Counted from the first letter of the stretch, positions 1 through 9,500 are shown. The stretch is DNA of 11,899 nucleotides from Pseudomonadota bacterium (GCA_023457475.1 JAEWLO010000248.1:1-11899), one strand, 5' to 3'. Program-made: numbers and translations. The notes: a model not told the origin generated them from the letters alone.

Positions 1-1
1 C

Positions 2-271
2 ATCGAGATCGATTACTGCCCGCAGTGCCGCGGGGTCTGGCTGGACCGTGGCGTGCTGGACAAGATCATCGAGCGTTCGGCAGGGGCGGCCGCGCCGGCT
101 CCGGTGCGCGCGGCCGCGCCGCCACCGCCGCAGCCGGACATGCAGGTGCAGCACCGTGATACGCGTCATCTGGGGCAGAAGCACTCCGGTGACCGGTATT
201 ACGGCGATCAGCACGGCGGGTACCGGAAGAAGAAGAAAGAGAGCTTCCTTTCTGATTTGTTTGATTTCTGA
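2..271 (+). CDS. zf-TFIIB-type zinc-ribbon protein, 3' part
   Basis: This is the last 89 codons of a gene whose start lies left of the window. The visible part opens inside a zinc knuckle: YCPQCRGVWLDRG matches the second half of the zf-TFIIB family pattern (CPxCxGxWLDxGEL), so the first CxxC pair should be just upstream. After the ribbon comes an Ala/Pro-rich linker, a His/Gln/Gly/Tyr-rich stretch, four consecutive lysines and a short acidic-aromatic tail (SFLSDLFDF) ending at TGA 269-271. The low-complexity linker suggests a disordered connector between the ribbon and a short C-terminal peptide. Bacterial members of this family are small cytosolic proteins with no firm function; zinc binding is expected from the cysteines, and any nucleic-acid role would be guesswork. 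The family call is fairly secure, the function is unknown. Confidence 0.8.
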   Translation: MEIDYCPQCRGVWLDRGVLDKIIERSAGAAAPAPVRAAAPPPPQPDMQVQHRDTRHLGQKHSGDRYYGDQHGGYRKKKKESFLSDLFDF

Positions 272-299
272 GGGCTGACGGGTCGCCGGACTCTGGCAA

Positions 300-318
300 T
301 TGGCCGGGGGCCGGCCAA
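300..318. terminator. Stem-loop after the zinc-ribbon gene, possible terminator
   Basis: Perfect 8-bp inverted repeat TTGGCCGG, loop GGG, CCGGCCAA, lying 29 bases past the stop codon of the zinc-ribbon gene. It could end that transcript, but no T-run follows it, so a Rho-independent terminator is only a possibility. It may equally be a REP-type element belonging to the stem-loop cluster that follows. Confidence 0.4.
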
Positions 319-323
319 CGTTA

Positions 324-459
324 TGCCTGCCGTCCTGGCAGGCACCCTCCGGGCCGTCGCTGCGCGACGTTGAGAACGGCTCCTGCCGTTCTCTTCGGCG
401 CTACCGGTCATGCATCTCCGTCGGGTTGCGAAGCGAATGCCCGCCGTCCATGGCGGGCA
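324..459. repeat. Cluster of short stem-loops (REP-like) between convergent genes
   Basis: The 192-bp gap between the zinc-ribbon gene and copB holds no gene. It contains four more perfect inverted repeats: TGCCTGCC/GGCAGGCA at 324-331 and 337-344 (loop GTCCT); CGTCGC/GCGACG at 355-360 and 364-369 (loop TGC); GAGAACGGC/GCCGTTCTC at 372-380 and 385-393 (loop TCCT); and TGCCCGCC/GGCGGGCA at 438-445 and 452-459 (loop GTCCAT). A GGTAG on the - strand at 401-405 precedes the third one, as in GTAG-headed REP elements of Stenotrophomonas. The last hairpin sits 5 bases past the copB stop and may end the copLAB transcript. Three of the four loops share a TCC(A)T core. REP ancestry is inference; the stems are directly visible. 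Confidence 0.55.
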
Positions 460-463
460 ACGA

Positions 464-1405
464 TCAGAACCACAGCCGTACGCCGGCCACCCAGCGGGTG
501 TCGCGGAGGTGGTCACCGTCGGCGCGGTGGTAGTCCGCGGTGTCCCCGAACAGGCGCTCGTGGCTGATGCCCACGTACGGCGCGAAACTCCGGCTGAACT
601 CGTAGCGCAGCCGCAGGCCGGCTTCCACCTTGTTCAAGCCGGTACCGATGCGGTGCTCCGGCTCGTCCCGGGCGGCGAAGGTGGCTTCCACCAGCGGCTG
701 CAGGATGAGCCGGTTGGTCAGCAGCAGCTCGTATTCCACCTCCGCCGTGGCCATCAGCTGGCCGCCTTCGCCGAGGTAGGCGGTGGCCGAGGTTTCGAAC
801 TTGTACGGAGCCAGCCCCTGCACGCCGAACGCGGCCCAGGTGCGGGAATCCGCAGGGCGCATGTCCTGCTTCACGCCGACCAGCACGTCCCACCAGGGGG
901 AGACGCTGCGCCCGTACAGCACCTCGAGGTCGGATGCCTCGGTACGACCCCCGCTGCGCTCACCCTCGCTGCGCAGCCACAGGCGGTTGATGTTGCCGCC
1001 AACCCAGCCACTGGCTTCCCATGCCTGGCCGGAGCCATGCTGGCCATCCCAGCCTTCGAGACGGTTGATCAGCAGCTGGCTGTGGACGTCCGGCGCATGC
1101 TCCATCGCGCCGTGATCGATCGGCGGGAAGGCGGCCGCGCGGTCGGCCTCGGTGATGCGGGGAATGGGCTCGTGGGGTTGCGTCGGCGCGACAGAGGCAT
1201 GCCCCATCGCGGCGTGGTCCATTTTCGAATGGTCCATGTTCGAATGGTCCATCTTCGAGTGGTCCATCTTCGAATGATCCATGGCCTCGGGCGGATCCGA
1301 CGCTGCCTCGGCGTGATGATGGGACTGCGCCCACGCCGGCAGCGCCAGCGCGAACAGGAGGGCGGTCAGCAGTGGCGACCGGGAGAAGCGACGATGGCGT
1401 CTCAT
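464..1405 (-). CDS. copB: Outer-membrane copper resistance protein CopB
   Basis: CopB (313 aa) is the outer-membrane partner of CopA in periplasmic copper resistance. The start is fixed by an ATGA overlap with the copA stop. Residues 1-26 are a classic Sec signal peptide: basic RRHRR, a Leu/Ala core, then AWA before Q27. The mature N-terminus starts SHHH and runs into a Met/His segment (residues about 40-65) made of MDHSK/MDHSN units and then MDHAAMGH, expected to bind copper. From about residue 85 to the end is the CopB domain (HDVHSQLLINRLE-like region, GWDGQ, LWLRSEGE, then alternating strands such as LEVLYGRSVSPWWDVLVGVK), consistent with a beta-barrel and ending in the terminal Phe (RLWF) usual for outer-membrane proteins. 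The open frame extends far upstream through copA, but that is an overlap artefact. The family call is secure; copper specificity is by homology. Confidence 0.93.
   Translation of the reverse strand: MRRHRRFSRSPLLTALLFALALPAWAQSHHHAEAASDPPEAMDHSKMDHSKMDHSNMDHSKMDHAAMGHASVAPTQPHEPIPRITEADRAAAFPPIDHGAMEHAPDVHSQLLINRLEGWDGQHGSGQAWEASGWVGGNINRLWLRSEGERSGGRTEASDLEVLYGRSVSPWWDVLVGVKQDMRPADSRTWAAFGVQGLAPYKFETSATAYLGEGGQLMATAEVEYELLLTNRLILQPLVEATFAARDEPEHRIGTGLNKVEAGLRLRYEFSRSFAPYVGISHERLFGDTADYHRADGDHLRDTRWVAGVRLWF
1216..1275 (-). repeat. 15-bp tandem repeat coding the CopB Met/His motif
   Basis: Four adjacent 15-bp units (1216-1230, 1231-1245, 1246-1260, 1261-1275), read on the + strand as GGTCCATNTTCGARTG-like copies differing at one or two positions, followed by a degenerate partial copy to about 1282. 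On the coding strand each unit gives one five-residue block, MDHSK or MDHSN. The unit length is a multiple of three, so copy-number change would lengthen or shorten the metal-binding segment without a frameshift. Confidence 0.85.
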
Positions 1406-3171
1406 TCTTCGATCCTCACTTCGCGCATCATGCCGGCTTCCATGTGGTAAAGCAGGTGGCAGTGGTACGCCCAGCGACCGAGCGCATCGGCCCGCACGCG
1501 ATAGCTGCGCCGCGTGCCCGGTGGCATGTCGATGGTGTGCTTGCGCAGGTGGAAGTCGCCGTTGGCATTCTCCAGGTCGCTCCACACGCCGTGCAGGTGG
1601 ATCGGGTGCTGCATCATCGTGTCGTTGACCAGCACGATGCGCATGCGCTCGCCATAGTTCAGCCGCAGCGGCTCGGCACTGGCGAAGGGAATGCCATCGA
1701 ACGACCAGCTGAACTTCTCCATGTGGCCGGTGAGGTGCAGTTCGACCTCGCGCCCCGGTTCGCGGCCATCCGGATCGTCGAACAGGCTGCGCATCGCTCC
1801 GTAGGTGAGCACCTCGCGCCCATTGTCGCGCAGGCCGATGCCCGGATCGTCCAGCTTGGGATCGGTGGCGTTGCTGCGCATGTCGATGAGCAGATTGCCG
1901 GATTCGCTGGCGGCATGCTTCGGTGCCTTGTCGCCGCCGCCGTGGGCCGCGTGCCCCATGTGCGCCCCGCACCCGCCTTCCATGCCTTTCATGTCATGCC
2001 CGGCAGGCCCATGGCCCATGTCGCTCATGGTCAGCAGCGGGCGCGGGTCGCGTGCCGGGATCGGTGCCTGCAGCCCGTGGCGGACCGCGAGCGTTCCAGC
2101 GGCATAGCCGGTGCGGCCCATGTCCTGGCAGAACACGGTGTAGGCATCCTGGCCGCTGGGTTCGACGATCACATCGAAGGTTTCCGCTGGTGCGATGCGG
2201 AATTCGTCGATGCTGACGGGGTGGATGTACTGGCCGTCGGCCGCGACCACGGTCAGTTTGAGGCCCGGAATGCGCACGTCGAAATAGGTCATCGACGCGC
2301 CGTTGATGAAGCGCAGCAGCACCTTCTCGCCGCTGCGGAACAGCCCGGTCCAGTTACCCGCCGGTGCGGTGCCGTTGAGCAGGTAGGTGTAGGTGTGGGC
2401 GTTGATGTCGGAGATGTCGGTGGGCGTCATCCGCATGCGCCCCCACATGCCGCGGTCGGCGGTGGCGGCGGCCCAGCCGTCCTTGCGCACATCGCGCAGA
2501 AAGTCGGGCACGGTGCGTTTGTAGTAGTTGTCGTGCTCGGCGAGCTTCTTCATGCGCCGGAACAATGCACCCGGGTCCAGGTCGGTCCAGTCCGACAGCA
2601 GGATCACATGCTCGCGGTCGAAGCGGTACGGAGCCGGCTGCAGGGGATCGACAATCAATGCGCCATAGAGCCCCGCCTGTTCCTGGAACATGGAATGGCT
2701 GTGGTACCAGTAAGTGCCGGACTGCTTCAGGGTGAAGCGATAGTCATACGCCTCGCCGGGCGCGATGCCGTTGAAGCTCAGACCGGGTACGCCGTCCATG
2801 TTGGCCGGCAACAGAATGCCGTGCCAGTGGATGGAGGTGGGGTGGTGTTGCAGGGTGTTGGCCACGCGGATGCTGACCGTATCGCCCTCGCGCCAGCGCA
2901 GGATCGGCGCAGGCAGGCTGCCGTTGACGGTGATGGCCGGCCGGGTCCTTCCGGTGAAGTTCGCCAGCGACTCCCCGATGTTCAGTTGGAACTGCTCGCC
3001 GGTAAGCACCTGCGGCGCATGGACTGCGGCGGCTCCGGCGGCGGCCAGGGCACGGGAGGGCAATGCCGCACTGAGGCCGGCCATCACGCCGCCGGCTGCA
3101 AGCCCCTGTACGAACAGGCGGCGTGACGGCAACGGCGGAACACCGTTGCCGGTAGAAAAAGGATGACGCAT
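1402..3171 (-). CDS. copA: Copper-resistance multicopper oxidase CopA
   Basis: CopA/PcoA-type periplasmic multicopper oxidase (589 aa), thought to oxidise Cu(I) and bind copper in the periplasm. A twin-arginine signal (SRRLFVQGLAAGG, residues about 16-28) implies export already folded. All four copper motifs are present: H115-W-H117-G, H157-S-H159, H522-P-I-H525-L-H527, and H570-C571-H572 with H576 and M581, giving the type 1 and trinuclear sites. Between cupredoxin domains 2 and 3 lies a Met/His-rich stretch (MSDMGHGP, GHDMKGME, AHMGHAAHGG) typical of CopA and not of laccases at large; it is probably a copper-loading loop. The start ATG is preceded by GGAG at a 5-base spacing. copA follows copL by 98 bases and its TGA overlaps the copB ATG, so the pair is probably translationally coupled. 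Length fits the family (about 600 aa). No defect seen. Confidence 0.96.
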   Translation of the reverse strand: MRHPFSTGNGVPPLPSRRLFVQGLAAGGVMAGLSAALPSRALAAAGAAAVHAPQVLTGEQFQLNIGESLANFTGRTRPAITVNGSLPAPILRWREGDTVSIRVANTLQHHPTSIHWHGILLPANMDGVPGLSFNGIAPGEAYDYRFTLKQSGTYWYHSHSMFQEQAGLYGALIVDPLQPAPYRFDREHVILLSDWTDLDPGALFRRMKKLAEHDNYYKRTVPDFLRDVRKDGWAAATADRGMWGRMRMTPTDISDINAHTYTYLLNGTAPAGNWTGLFRSGEKVLLRFINGASMTYFDVRIPGLKLTVVAADGQYIHPVSIDEFRIAPAETFDVIVEPSGQDAYTVFCQDMGRTGYAAGTLAVRHGLQAPIPARDPRPLLTMSDMGHGPAGHDMKGMEGGCGAHMGHAAHGGGDKAPKHAASESGNLLIDMRSNATDPKLDDPGIGLRDNGREVLTYGAMRSLFDDPDGREPGREVELHLTGHMEKFSWSFDGIPFASAEPLRLNYGERMRIVLVNDTMMQHPIHLHGVWSDLENANGDFHLRKHTIDMPPGTRRSYRVRADALGRWAYHCHLLYHMEAGMMREVRIEE

Positions 3172-3269
3172 GAAGACTCCGAATCGGATCCACGGGCACG
3201 CACGGTGCCGGCAGGACGCACGCGCAAGGGCGCGGTGCCCACGATGCAGCGGAAGGCTGCGGCGGGGAA
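3172..3269 (-). promoter_or_regulatory. copL-copA leader with competing hairpins
   Basis: The 98 bases between the copL stop and copA start can form CGCGC/GCGCG (3221-3225 with 3230-3234) and GGCAC/GTGCC (3195-3199 with 3205-3209). The segment GGGCAC at 3194-3199 can instead pair with GTGCCC at 3235-3240, enclosing the first hairpin and destroying the second. Such mutually exclusive pairings are what an attenuator would need, and copL-type genes are known to be required for copper-induced copAB expression in Xanthomonas. In DNA this GC-rich, short complementary stretches also arise by chance, so the regulatory reading is tentative. Confidence 0.3.
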
Positions 3270-3662
3270 TCAGCCGATGGGAGGGCGGGAAATGCGTTCG
3301 CGCAGTGGCATTGGCGATGCCTCGGCGGGAGCTGGCTGCGGACTTTCGGCCCGCGGCAGCCGCGTTGGCTGCCAGGCAATCTGCGGGGTCAGGCCGGGCT
3401 GCTGGGCGCAGTCGCGCAGGCAGTCCTTGATCTGGCCATGATCACCGTCGTGCGGCGGGGCCTCGGCGGAGGAAGCTTGACCCGCATGCACTGTTACCGG
3501 GGGCGCATCGCCATGGCAGGGCGGTTCTCCCTCAGCTGCGGCGGTGGCAGGCAGCAGGGCCAGCGCCATGGGCGCGGCCATCGCCACGTTCAGCCCGTTC
3601 AACAACAGGCTGAGCATCAGGACGACGCGCAGAAGCAGGCCACGGGTGGACATGGCGGGCAT
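3270..3662 (-). CDS. copL: CopL-family metal-binding regulatory protein
   Basis: A small exported protein (130 aa from this start) directly upstream of copA, matching the position and build of CopL, needed for copper induction of copAB in Xanthomonas. Residues about 8-30 are a hydrophobic signal segment (LLLRVVLMLSLLLNGLNVAMA) with an AAA/AAP-type end. The rest is low complexity with scattered metal ligands: C49-H50, H59, H71, H75, C81 and C85 (the last two as CLRDC), then a Pro/Arg-rich tail. CopL proteins are poorly conserved, so the call rests on context plus signal peptide plus Cys/His content. The start is uncertain: ATG at 3662 or 3653 gives a normal signal peptide, whereas an ATG at 3740 overlapping the recQ stop has the best ribosome-binding site but adds a basic extension of 26 residues. 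Copper binding and the regulatory role are inferred from the family. Confidence 0.72.
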   Translation of the reverse strand: MPAMSTRGLLLRVVLMLSLLLNGLNVAMAAPMALALLPATAAAEGEPPCHGDAPPVTVHAGQASSAEAPPHDGDHGQIKDCLRDCAQQPGLTPQIAWQPTRLPRAESPQPAPAEASPMPLRERISRPPIG

Positions 3663-3696
3663 CTTGGCAGCAATCCGGCGGGCGCGCACCCGTGCC

Positions 3697-3728
3697 TGAA
3701 CGCAACGTTCAACTCTGGACCCGGGTCC
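3697..3728 (-). promoter_or_regulatory. Two dyads upstream of copL, candidate operator
   Basis: The 77-base gap between the recQ stop and the copL start carries TGAACG-CAA-CGTTCA (3697-3711), a perfect 6-bp inverted repeat, and next to it the 12-bp palindrome GGACCCGGGTCC (3717-3728). On the coding strand a TTGAAC overlaps the first dyad and could serve as a -35 box, but no good -10 follows at the right distance. The dyads could bind a copper-responsive regulator or form RNA hairpins. There is no match I recognise to a CueR-type (MerR family) spaced promoter. Confidence 0.35.
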
Positions 3729-3739
3729 GGCAGAGGCCA

Positions 3740-5542
<1,803 letters not shown>

Positions 5543-5720
5543 CCCCCTAGTTTACCGGTTCCAGTCGGCTCTTCCCTGTCCGGATTCTGCCAGCTCCTTT
5601 GTCGGCATTCCGGCGAACAGCCGGTACGCAACGGTCTGCTGGCTTTGGCGGGACGGTGTGGGTTTGCGAGGGATCCCGCGTGCCTTCGGCCCGCCAGATC
5701 CGCGCATTTCACCTTAACCC

Positions 5721-5828
5721 CGCGCCGTCGGCGCGCCCCCTTCAACAAGAAGGGGGCTCTCCACCAGAAAGCGTTCATCGACCGGACGCAAGCCACGCAG
5801 GGCGTGGCTCCACGCGAAAGCCGTCCGG
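5721..5828. repeat. Stem-loop cluster between recQ and dps
   Basis: The gap from 5543 to 5883 holds no supported gene. Its right half is a run of inverted repeats: CGCGCC/GGCGCG (5721-5726, 5730-5735); GCCCCCTTC/GAAGGGGGC (5735-5743, 5749-5757, loop AACAA); and a nested structure in which AGCCACGC/GCGTGGCT (5791-5798, 5802-5809) sits inside an outer stem CCGGACG/CGTCCGG (5782-5788, 5822-5828). GCGTGG (5802-5807) can alternatively pair with CCACGC (5810-5815). The inner AGCCACGC stem resembles repeats common in Stenotrophomonas intergenic DNA, as I recall them. No T-runs follow, so these are better read as REP-type elements than terminators. The left half (5543-5720) must hold the recQ promoter, but no convincing -35/-10 pair was found. 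Confidence 0.55.
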
Positions 5829-5855
5829 ACGCCCGCGCGATGCCAGATTCAGGAA

Positions 5856-5878
5856 GGCCGGCCAACGGCCGGCCCTAC
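5856..5878 (-). repeat. GTAG-headed REP (SMAG-like) stem-loop after dps
   Basis: On the - strand this reads GTAG, then a perfect 8-bp stem GGCCGGCC, loop GTT, GGCCGGCC. A GTAG head on a GC-rich imperfect or perfect palindrome is the hallmark of the SMAG class of REP elements of Stenotrophomonas and relatives. It lies 5 bases past the dps stop codon, where such an element could stabilise or end the dps transcript. Recognition is from memory of the class, not a search. Confidence 0.7.
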
Positions 5879-5883
5879 CCGCC

Positions 5884-6432
5884 TTACTGGAGAAGCGAGC
5901 GCAGCATCCACGCGTACTTTTCGTGGGTCTGCAGGCGCTGGGTCATCAGGTCTTCGGTCGGGGCGTCGTCGCCCTTGGCGGCCACGTCCAGCACCTTGCG
6001 GGCGGTGCGGCAGACGGCCTCGTTCGCGGAGACCAGTTGGCGTACCATTTCACGCCAGTCCGCGCTGTCGGTCAGGCCCGGCTCTTCCGGAATGGAGGTC
6101 AGGGCCGCGAACTCGCGGTACGAACCCGGGGCATTGAAGCCCAGGGCGCGGATGCGCTCGGCCACTTCGTCCAGCGCCGCCCACTGTTCGGTGTACTGGG
6201 TCTCGAACATGGTGTGCAGCGAGTTGAACATCGACCCCGTCACGTTCCAGTGGAAGTTGTGGGTCTTCAGGTAGAGCGTGAACGCATCGGCCTGGAACGC
6301 GGCCAGACCGTCGGCGATCTTCTTGCGATCGCCCGCCGTGATCCCGATATCGATGTTCGGGGCCGAGGGGGCGGCGGCGGCCAGCTTCTGCTTGCCGGTC
6401 TTGGCCTTGGTCGGGGTCTTGGTCTTTGCCAT
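5884..6432 (-). CDS. dps: Dps-family DNA protection / ferritin-like protein
   Basis: Dps (182 aa) forms a 12-subunit shell that oxidises Fe(II) with hydrogen peroxide and coats DNA in starved or oxidatively stressed cells. The inter-subunit ferroxidase residues are all visible: H61 in HNFHWNVTG, H73, E77, D88 and E92 in DEVAERIR, with spacing identical to E. coli Dps H51, H63, D67, D78, E82 (E replaces D at the third). The N-terminus is rich in lysine and threonine (KTKTPTKAKTGKQK), the kind of tail that binds DNA. The start at 6432 is chosen because GGAGGAG lies 7 bases upstream; a longer frame beginning at 6468 would translate through that site. dps stands alone, divergent from hrpA, with a GTAG stem-loop at its 3' end. 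The family call is secure. Confidence 0.95.
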   Translation of the reverse strand: MAKTKTPTKAKTGKQKLAAAAPSAPNIDIGITAGDRKKIADGLAAFQADAFTLYLKTHNFHWNVTGSMFNSLHTMFETQYTEQWAALDEVAERIRALGFNAPGSYREFAALTSIPEEPGLTDSADWREMVRQLVSANEAVCRTARKVLDVAAKGDDAPTEDLMTQRLQTHEKYAWMLRSLLQ

Positions 6433-6522
6433 GGGGGAACTCCTCCGGGTGGATGGGCTGGCCTTCACAATAGATCAGACTAACCTGTCTGGTGAACTCA
6501 AAGTTTTAGAACGATTCGATTG
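6433..6522. promoter_or_regulatory. Divergent dps-hrpA control region
   Basis: Ninety bases, clearly more AT-rich than the flanks, carry the start signals of both genes. A dyad CAGAC-TAACCT-GTCTG lies at 6476-6491. On the dps strand TATTGT, ending close to that dyad, is a possible -10. On the hrpA strand TAGAAC (6507-6512) is a possible -10. Neither has a good -35, so the promoters are suggestions only. The ribosome-binding site of dps (GGAGGAG) is strong; hrpA has none that stands out. Confidence 0.4.
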
Positions 6523-9500
6523 ATGGCAGCTATCAATAAACCTGATCCCTCCGCCCTGCGCCTCAAGCAGTCCGCCATCGACGGTGCCATGAGCCGGGAT
6601 CGGGGGCGCCTGCTCGGGCTGCTGTCGCGCCTGCGTGCCAAACCCGGCGATGCCGCTGCCGAGGCCGCATTCGAGCAGGCAGTGCAGGCCTCCGTGCGGC
6701 GCCGCCAGGCGCGGGCGCTCGATCAACCGTCCATCAGTCTGGATGACAGTCTGCCGATTGCGCGTGAAGCCGAACGCATCACTGCATTGATCCGCGACCA
6801 CCAGGTGGTGGTGATCGCGGGCGAAACCGGTTCGGGCAAGACCACCCAGCTGCCCAAACTGTGCCTGGCCGCCGGACGCGGCGTGGCCGGCATGATCGGC
6901 TGTACCCAGCCGCGGCGGATCGCCGCACGTGCCGTCGCCACCCGCGTCGCCCAGGAGCTGAAGTCTGAACTGGGCACCCTGGTGGGTTACCAGGTGCGCT
7001 TTACCGACCGCGTAGGCGACGATACCCGCATCAAGTTCATGACCGACGGCATCCTGCTGGCGGAGATCAGCAGCGACCGCTGGCTGTCGCAGTACGACAC
7101 CCTGATCGTCGACGAAGCGCACGAGCGCAGCCTCAACATCGATTTTCTGCTGGGCTACCTCAAGCAGCTGCTGTCCAAACGGCCGGATCTGAAGCTGATC
7201 GTCACCTCGGCGACCATCGACACCTCGCGCTTCGCACAGCATTTCAACGACGCGCCGGTGATCAGCGTCGAGGGCCGTACCTTCCCGGTGGAGGTGCGCT
7301 ACCGACCGCTGGAAGGCGAGGGCGGTGGCGAGGCCGACAGCGGGCGCGATGGCGAACGCACCATCAACGAGGCGCTGGTGGCCGCGGTGGACGACATCAC
7401 CCGGCTGGACCCGCGCGGCGACATTCTGGTGTTCTTCCCGGGCGAGCGCGAAATCCGCGATGCGCACCAGGCGCTGGAACGGCGGAAGTACCGCGAAACC
7501 GAGGTGCTGCCGCTGTATGCGCGGCTTTCGGTCAAAGATCAGGATGAGGTTTTCAACCCGGGCAGCCGTCGGCGCATCGTTCTCGCCACCAATGTGGCCG
7601 AGACCTCGCTGACCGTACCGCGCATCCGCTACGTGATCGATCCGGGCCTGGCCCGGGTCAAGCGCTACAGCCCGCGGCAGAAGCTGGACCGCCTGCATAT
7701 CGAAGCGGTGTCGCAGGCCAGCGCCAACCAGCGCAAGGGACGCTGTGGCCGTGTCTCCGAAGGCGTGTGCTACCGGCTGTATTCGGAAGCCGATTTCCTC
7801 TCGCGCGCCGAGTTCACCGATCCGGAAATCCGCCGCTCCAGCCTGGCCGGGGTGATCCTGCGCATGCTGCAGCTGGGCCTGGGCCGGATCGAGGACTTTC
7901 CGTTCCTGGAAGCGCCTGACGAGCGCGCCATTGCCGATGGCTGGCAGCAGCTCGGTGAACTGGGAGCCATCGACGAGCAGCGCCGCCTGACGCCCACCGG
8001 CCGCCAGATGGCGCGGCTGCCGGTGGACGTCAAGCTGGCGCGCATGCTGGTTGCCGCGCAGGCGCAGGGCTGCCTGCGGCCGATGCTGGTGATCGCAGCG
8101 TTCCTGGGCATCCAGGATCCGCGCGAACGTCCGCCCGAAGCGCGCGCGGCGGCCGACAACGCGCATGCGCAGTTCGCCGATGCGCGCTCGGAGTTCGTTG
8201 GCGTGCTACGGCTGTGGGAAGGCTACCGCCAGGCCCATGAGGACCTCACCCAGTCGAAGCTTCGCGGCTGGTGCGAGCGCCATTTCCTGGGGTTCCTGCG
8301 CATGCGCGAGTGGCGCGAGCTGCATCGCCAGCTGCGCGTGTTGTGCGAGGAACTGGGATGGAGCGAGGAGCCGGTGGAGGCCATGCTCGGTCCGCTGCTC
8401 GCCGGTGCGTCGGCACCGGCTCCGGCGCGCGACGACGAGGCCAAGGCCAAGGCAACCCGTGGCCAGCTGCATCGCGCGGCCCGTCTGGCCCGCGAGGGCC
8501 GTGCCGAACCGCCGGCGTTACCCGAGAGTGGTGGCCGTCGGCCGGCCCCGGCGATGCAGGAGGTCCCGGTCTCATCGGCACCTCGCGTCGACCCCAACCC
8601 CTTCAGCGAACGCACCCGCACCCAGGCCTACCAGACGCTGCATCGCGCACTGATCGCCGGCCTGCCCACCCAGGTGGGACACCGCAGCGACAAGGGGGAT
8701 TTCCTTGCGCCGCGCCAGCGTCGGTTCCTCCCGTTCCCGGGCTCGGCCATGGCGAAGAAGCCCGCTCCGTGGCTGCTCGCCGCCACGCTGCTGGATACGC
8801 AGAAGGTGTGGGGCCTGACGCTGGCGGCGATCGAACCGGACTGGGTGATCGCCGAACTGCCGCACCTGCTGTTGCGTCGTCATTTCGATCCGCACTGGTC
8901 GCGCGCGCAGGGGCAGGTGCTCGCCTCGGAACAGATCAGCCTGTTCGGGCTGGTGCTGGCTCCGAAAAAGCCTGTGCACTATGGTCGCATCGCGCCCGGT
9001 GAGGCTCATGACATTTTCGTGCGGCAGGCGCTGGTCACCGGCGAAATCAACACACGCGCCAGCGTGATCGCCGACAACCTCAAGGTGTTGGAACAGGCCC
9101 GCGAGGAAGAGGCCAAGCTGCGCCGTGCCGGCATCGTGGCCGACGAGGACTGGCAGGCCCGGTGGTACCTCGACCGGATTCCCGCCGAGATCCATTCGGC
9201 GGCGGGTCTGGACAGCTGGTGGAAGGCGCTCGCCCCTGAACAGCGGCGGGCGGTTGCCTGGAGCCTCGGCGATCTGCTGCCGGGCGAAGGCAGCGACGCC
9301 GAGCGCTATCCGAAGTACCTGCCGCTGGGGGATGCACGGCTGGCGCTGCATTACCGCTTCGAGCCCGGCAGCGAGGACGACGGCGTCAGTCTGGATGTCC
9401 CGCTGCACCTGCTCAACGCGCTGGATCCGGCGCGGTTGTCGTGGCTCGCGCCCGGCTTTGTCGCCGACAAGGCCTCCGCGCTTATCCGCGGCCTGCCCAA

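Noticed and set aside
464..1972. A long open frame extending copB upstream by about 190 codons
   Set aside because: It runs antisense-free but out of frame through the 3' part of copA. The copB signal peptide begins at 1405, so the extension is an overlap artefact of high GC.
1372..3126. A 584-codon open frame on the + strand opposite copA
   Set aside because: It is the mirror of copA, rich in His/Val/Ala from reversed codons, with no domain or sensible start.
5735..5757. A Rho-independent terminator for dps
   Set aside because: The 9-bp stem is strong but no T-run follows on either strand and it lies over 120 bases past the dps stop.
5543..5880. A possible small gene or decayed gene in the recQ-dps gap
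   Set aside because: Frames crossing it have no ribosome-binding site or domain and are interrupted by palindromes; stem-loops explain the structure better.
6471..6493. An OxyR or other redox operator in front of dps
   Set aside because: A CAGAC/GTCTG dyad is present, but the spaced ATAG/CTAT pattern expected for OxyR is not.
6475..8166. Long - strand frames opposite hrpA, also 8572-9957
   Set aside because: They mirror the hrpA coding frame and have composition typical of antisense shadows.
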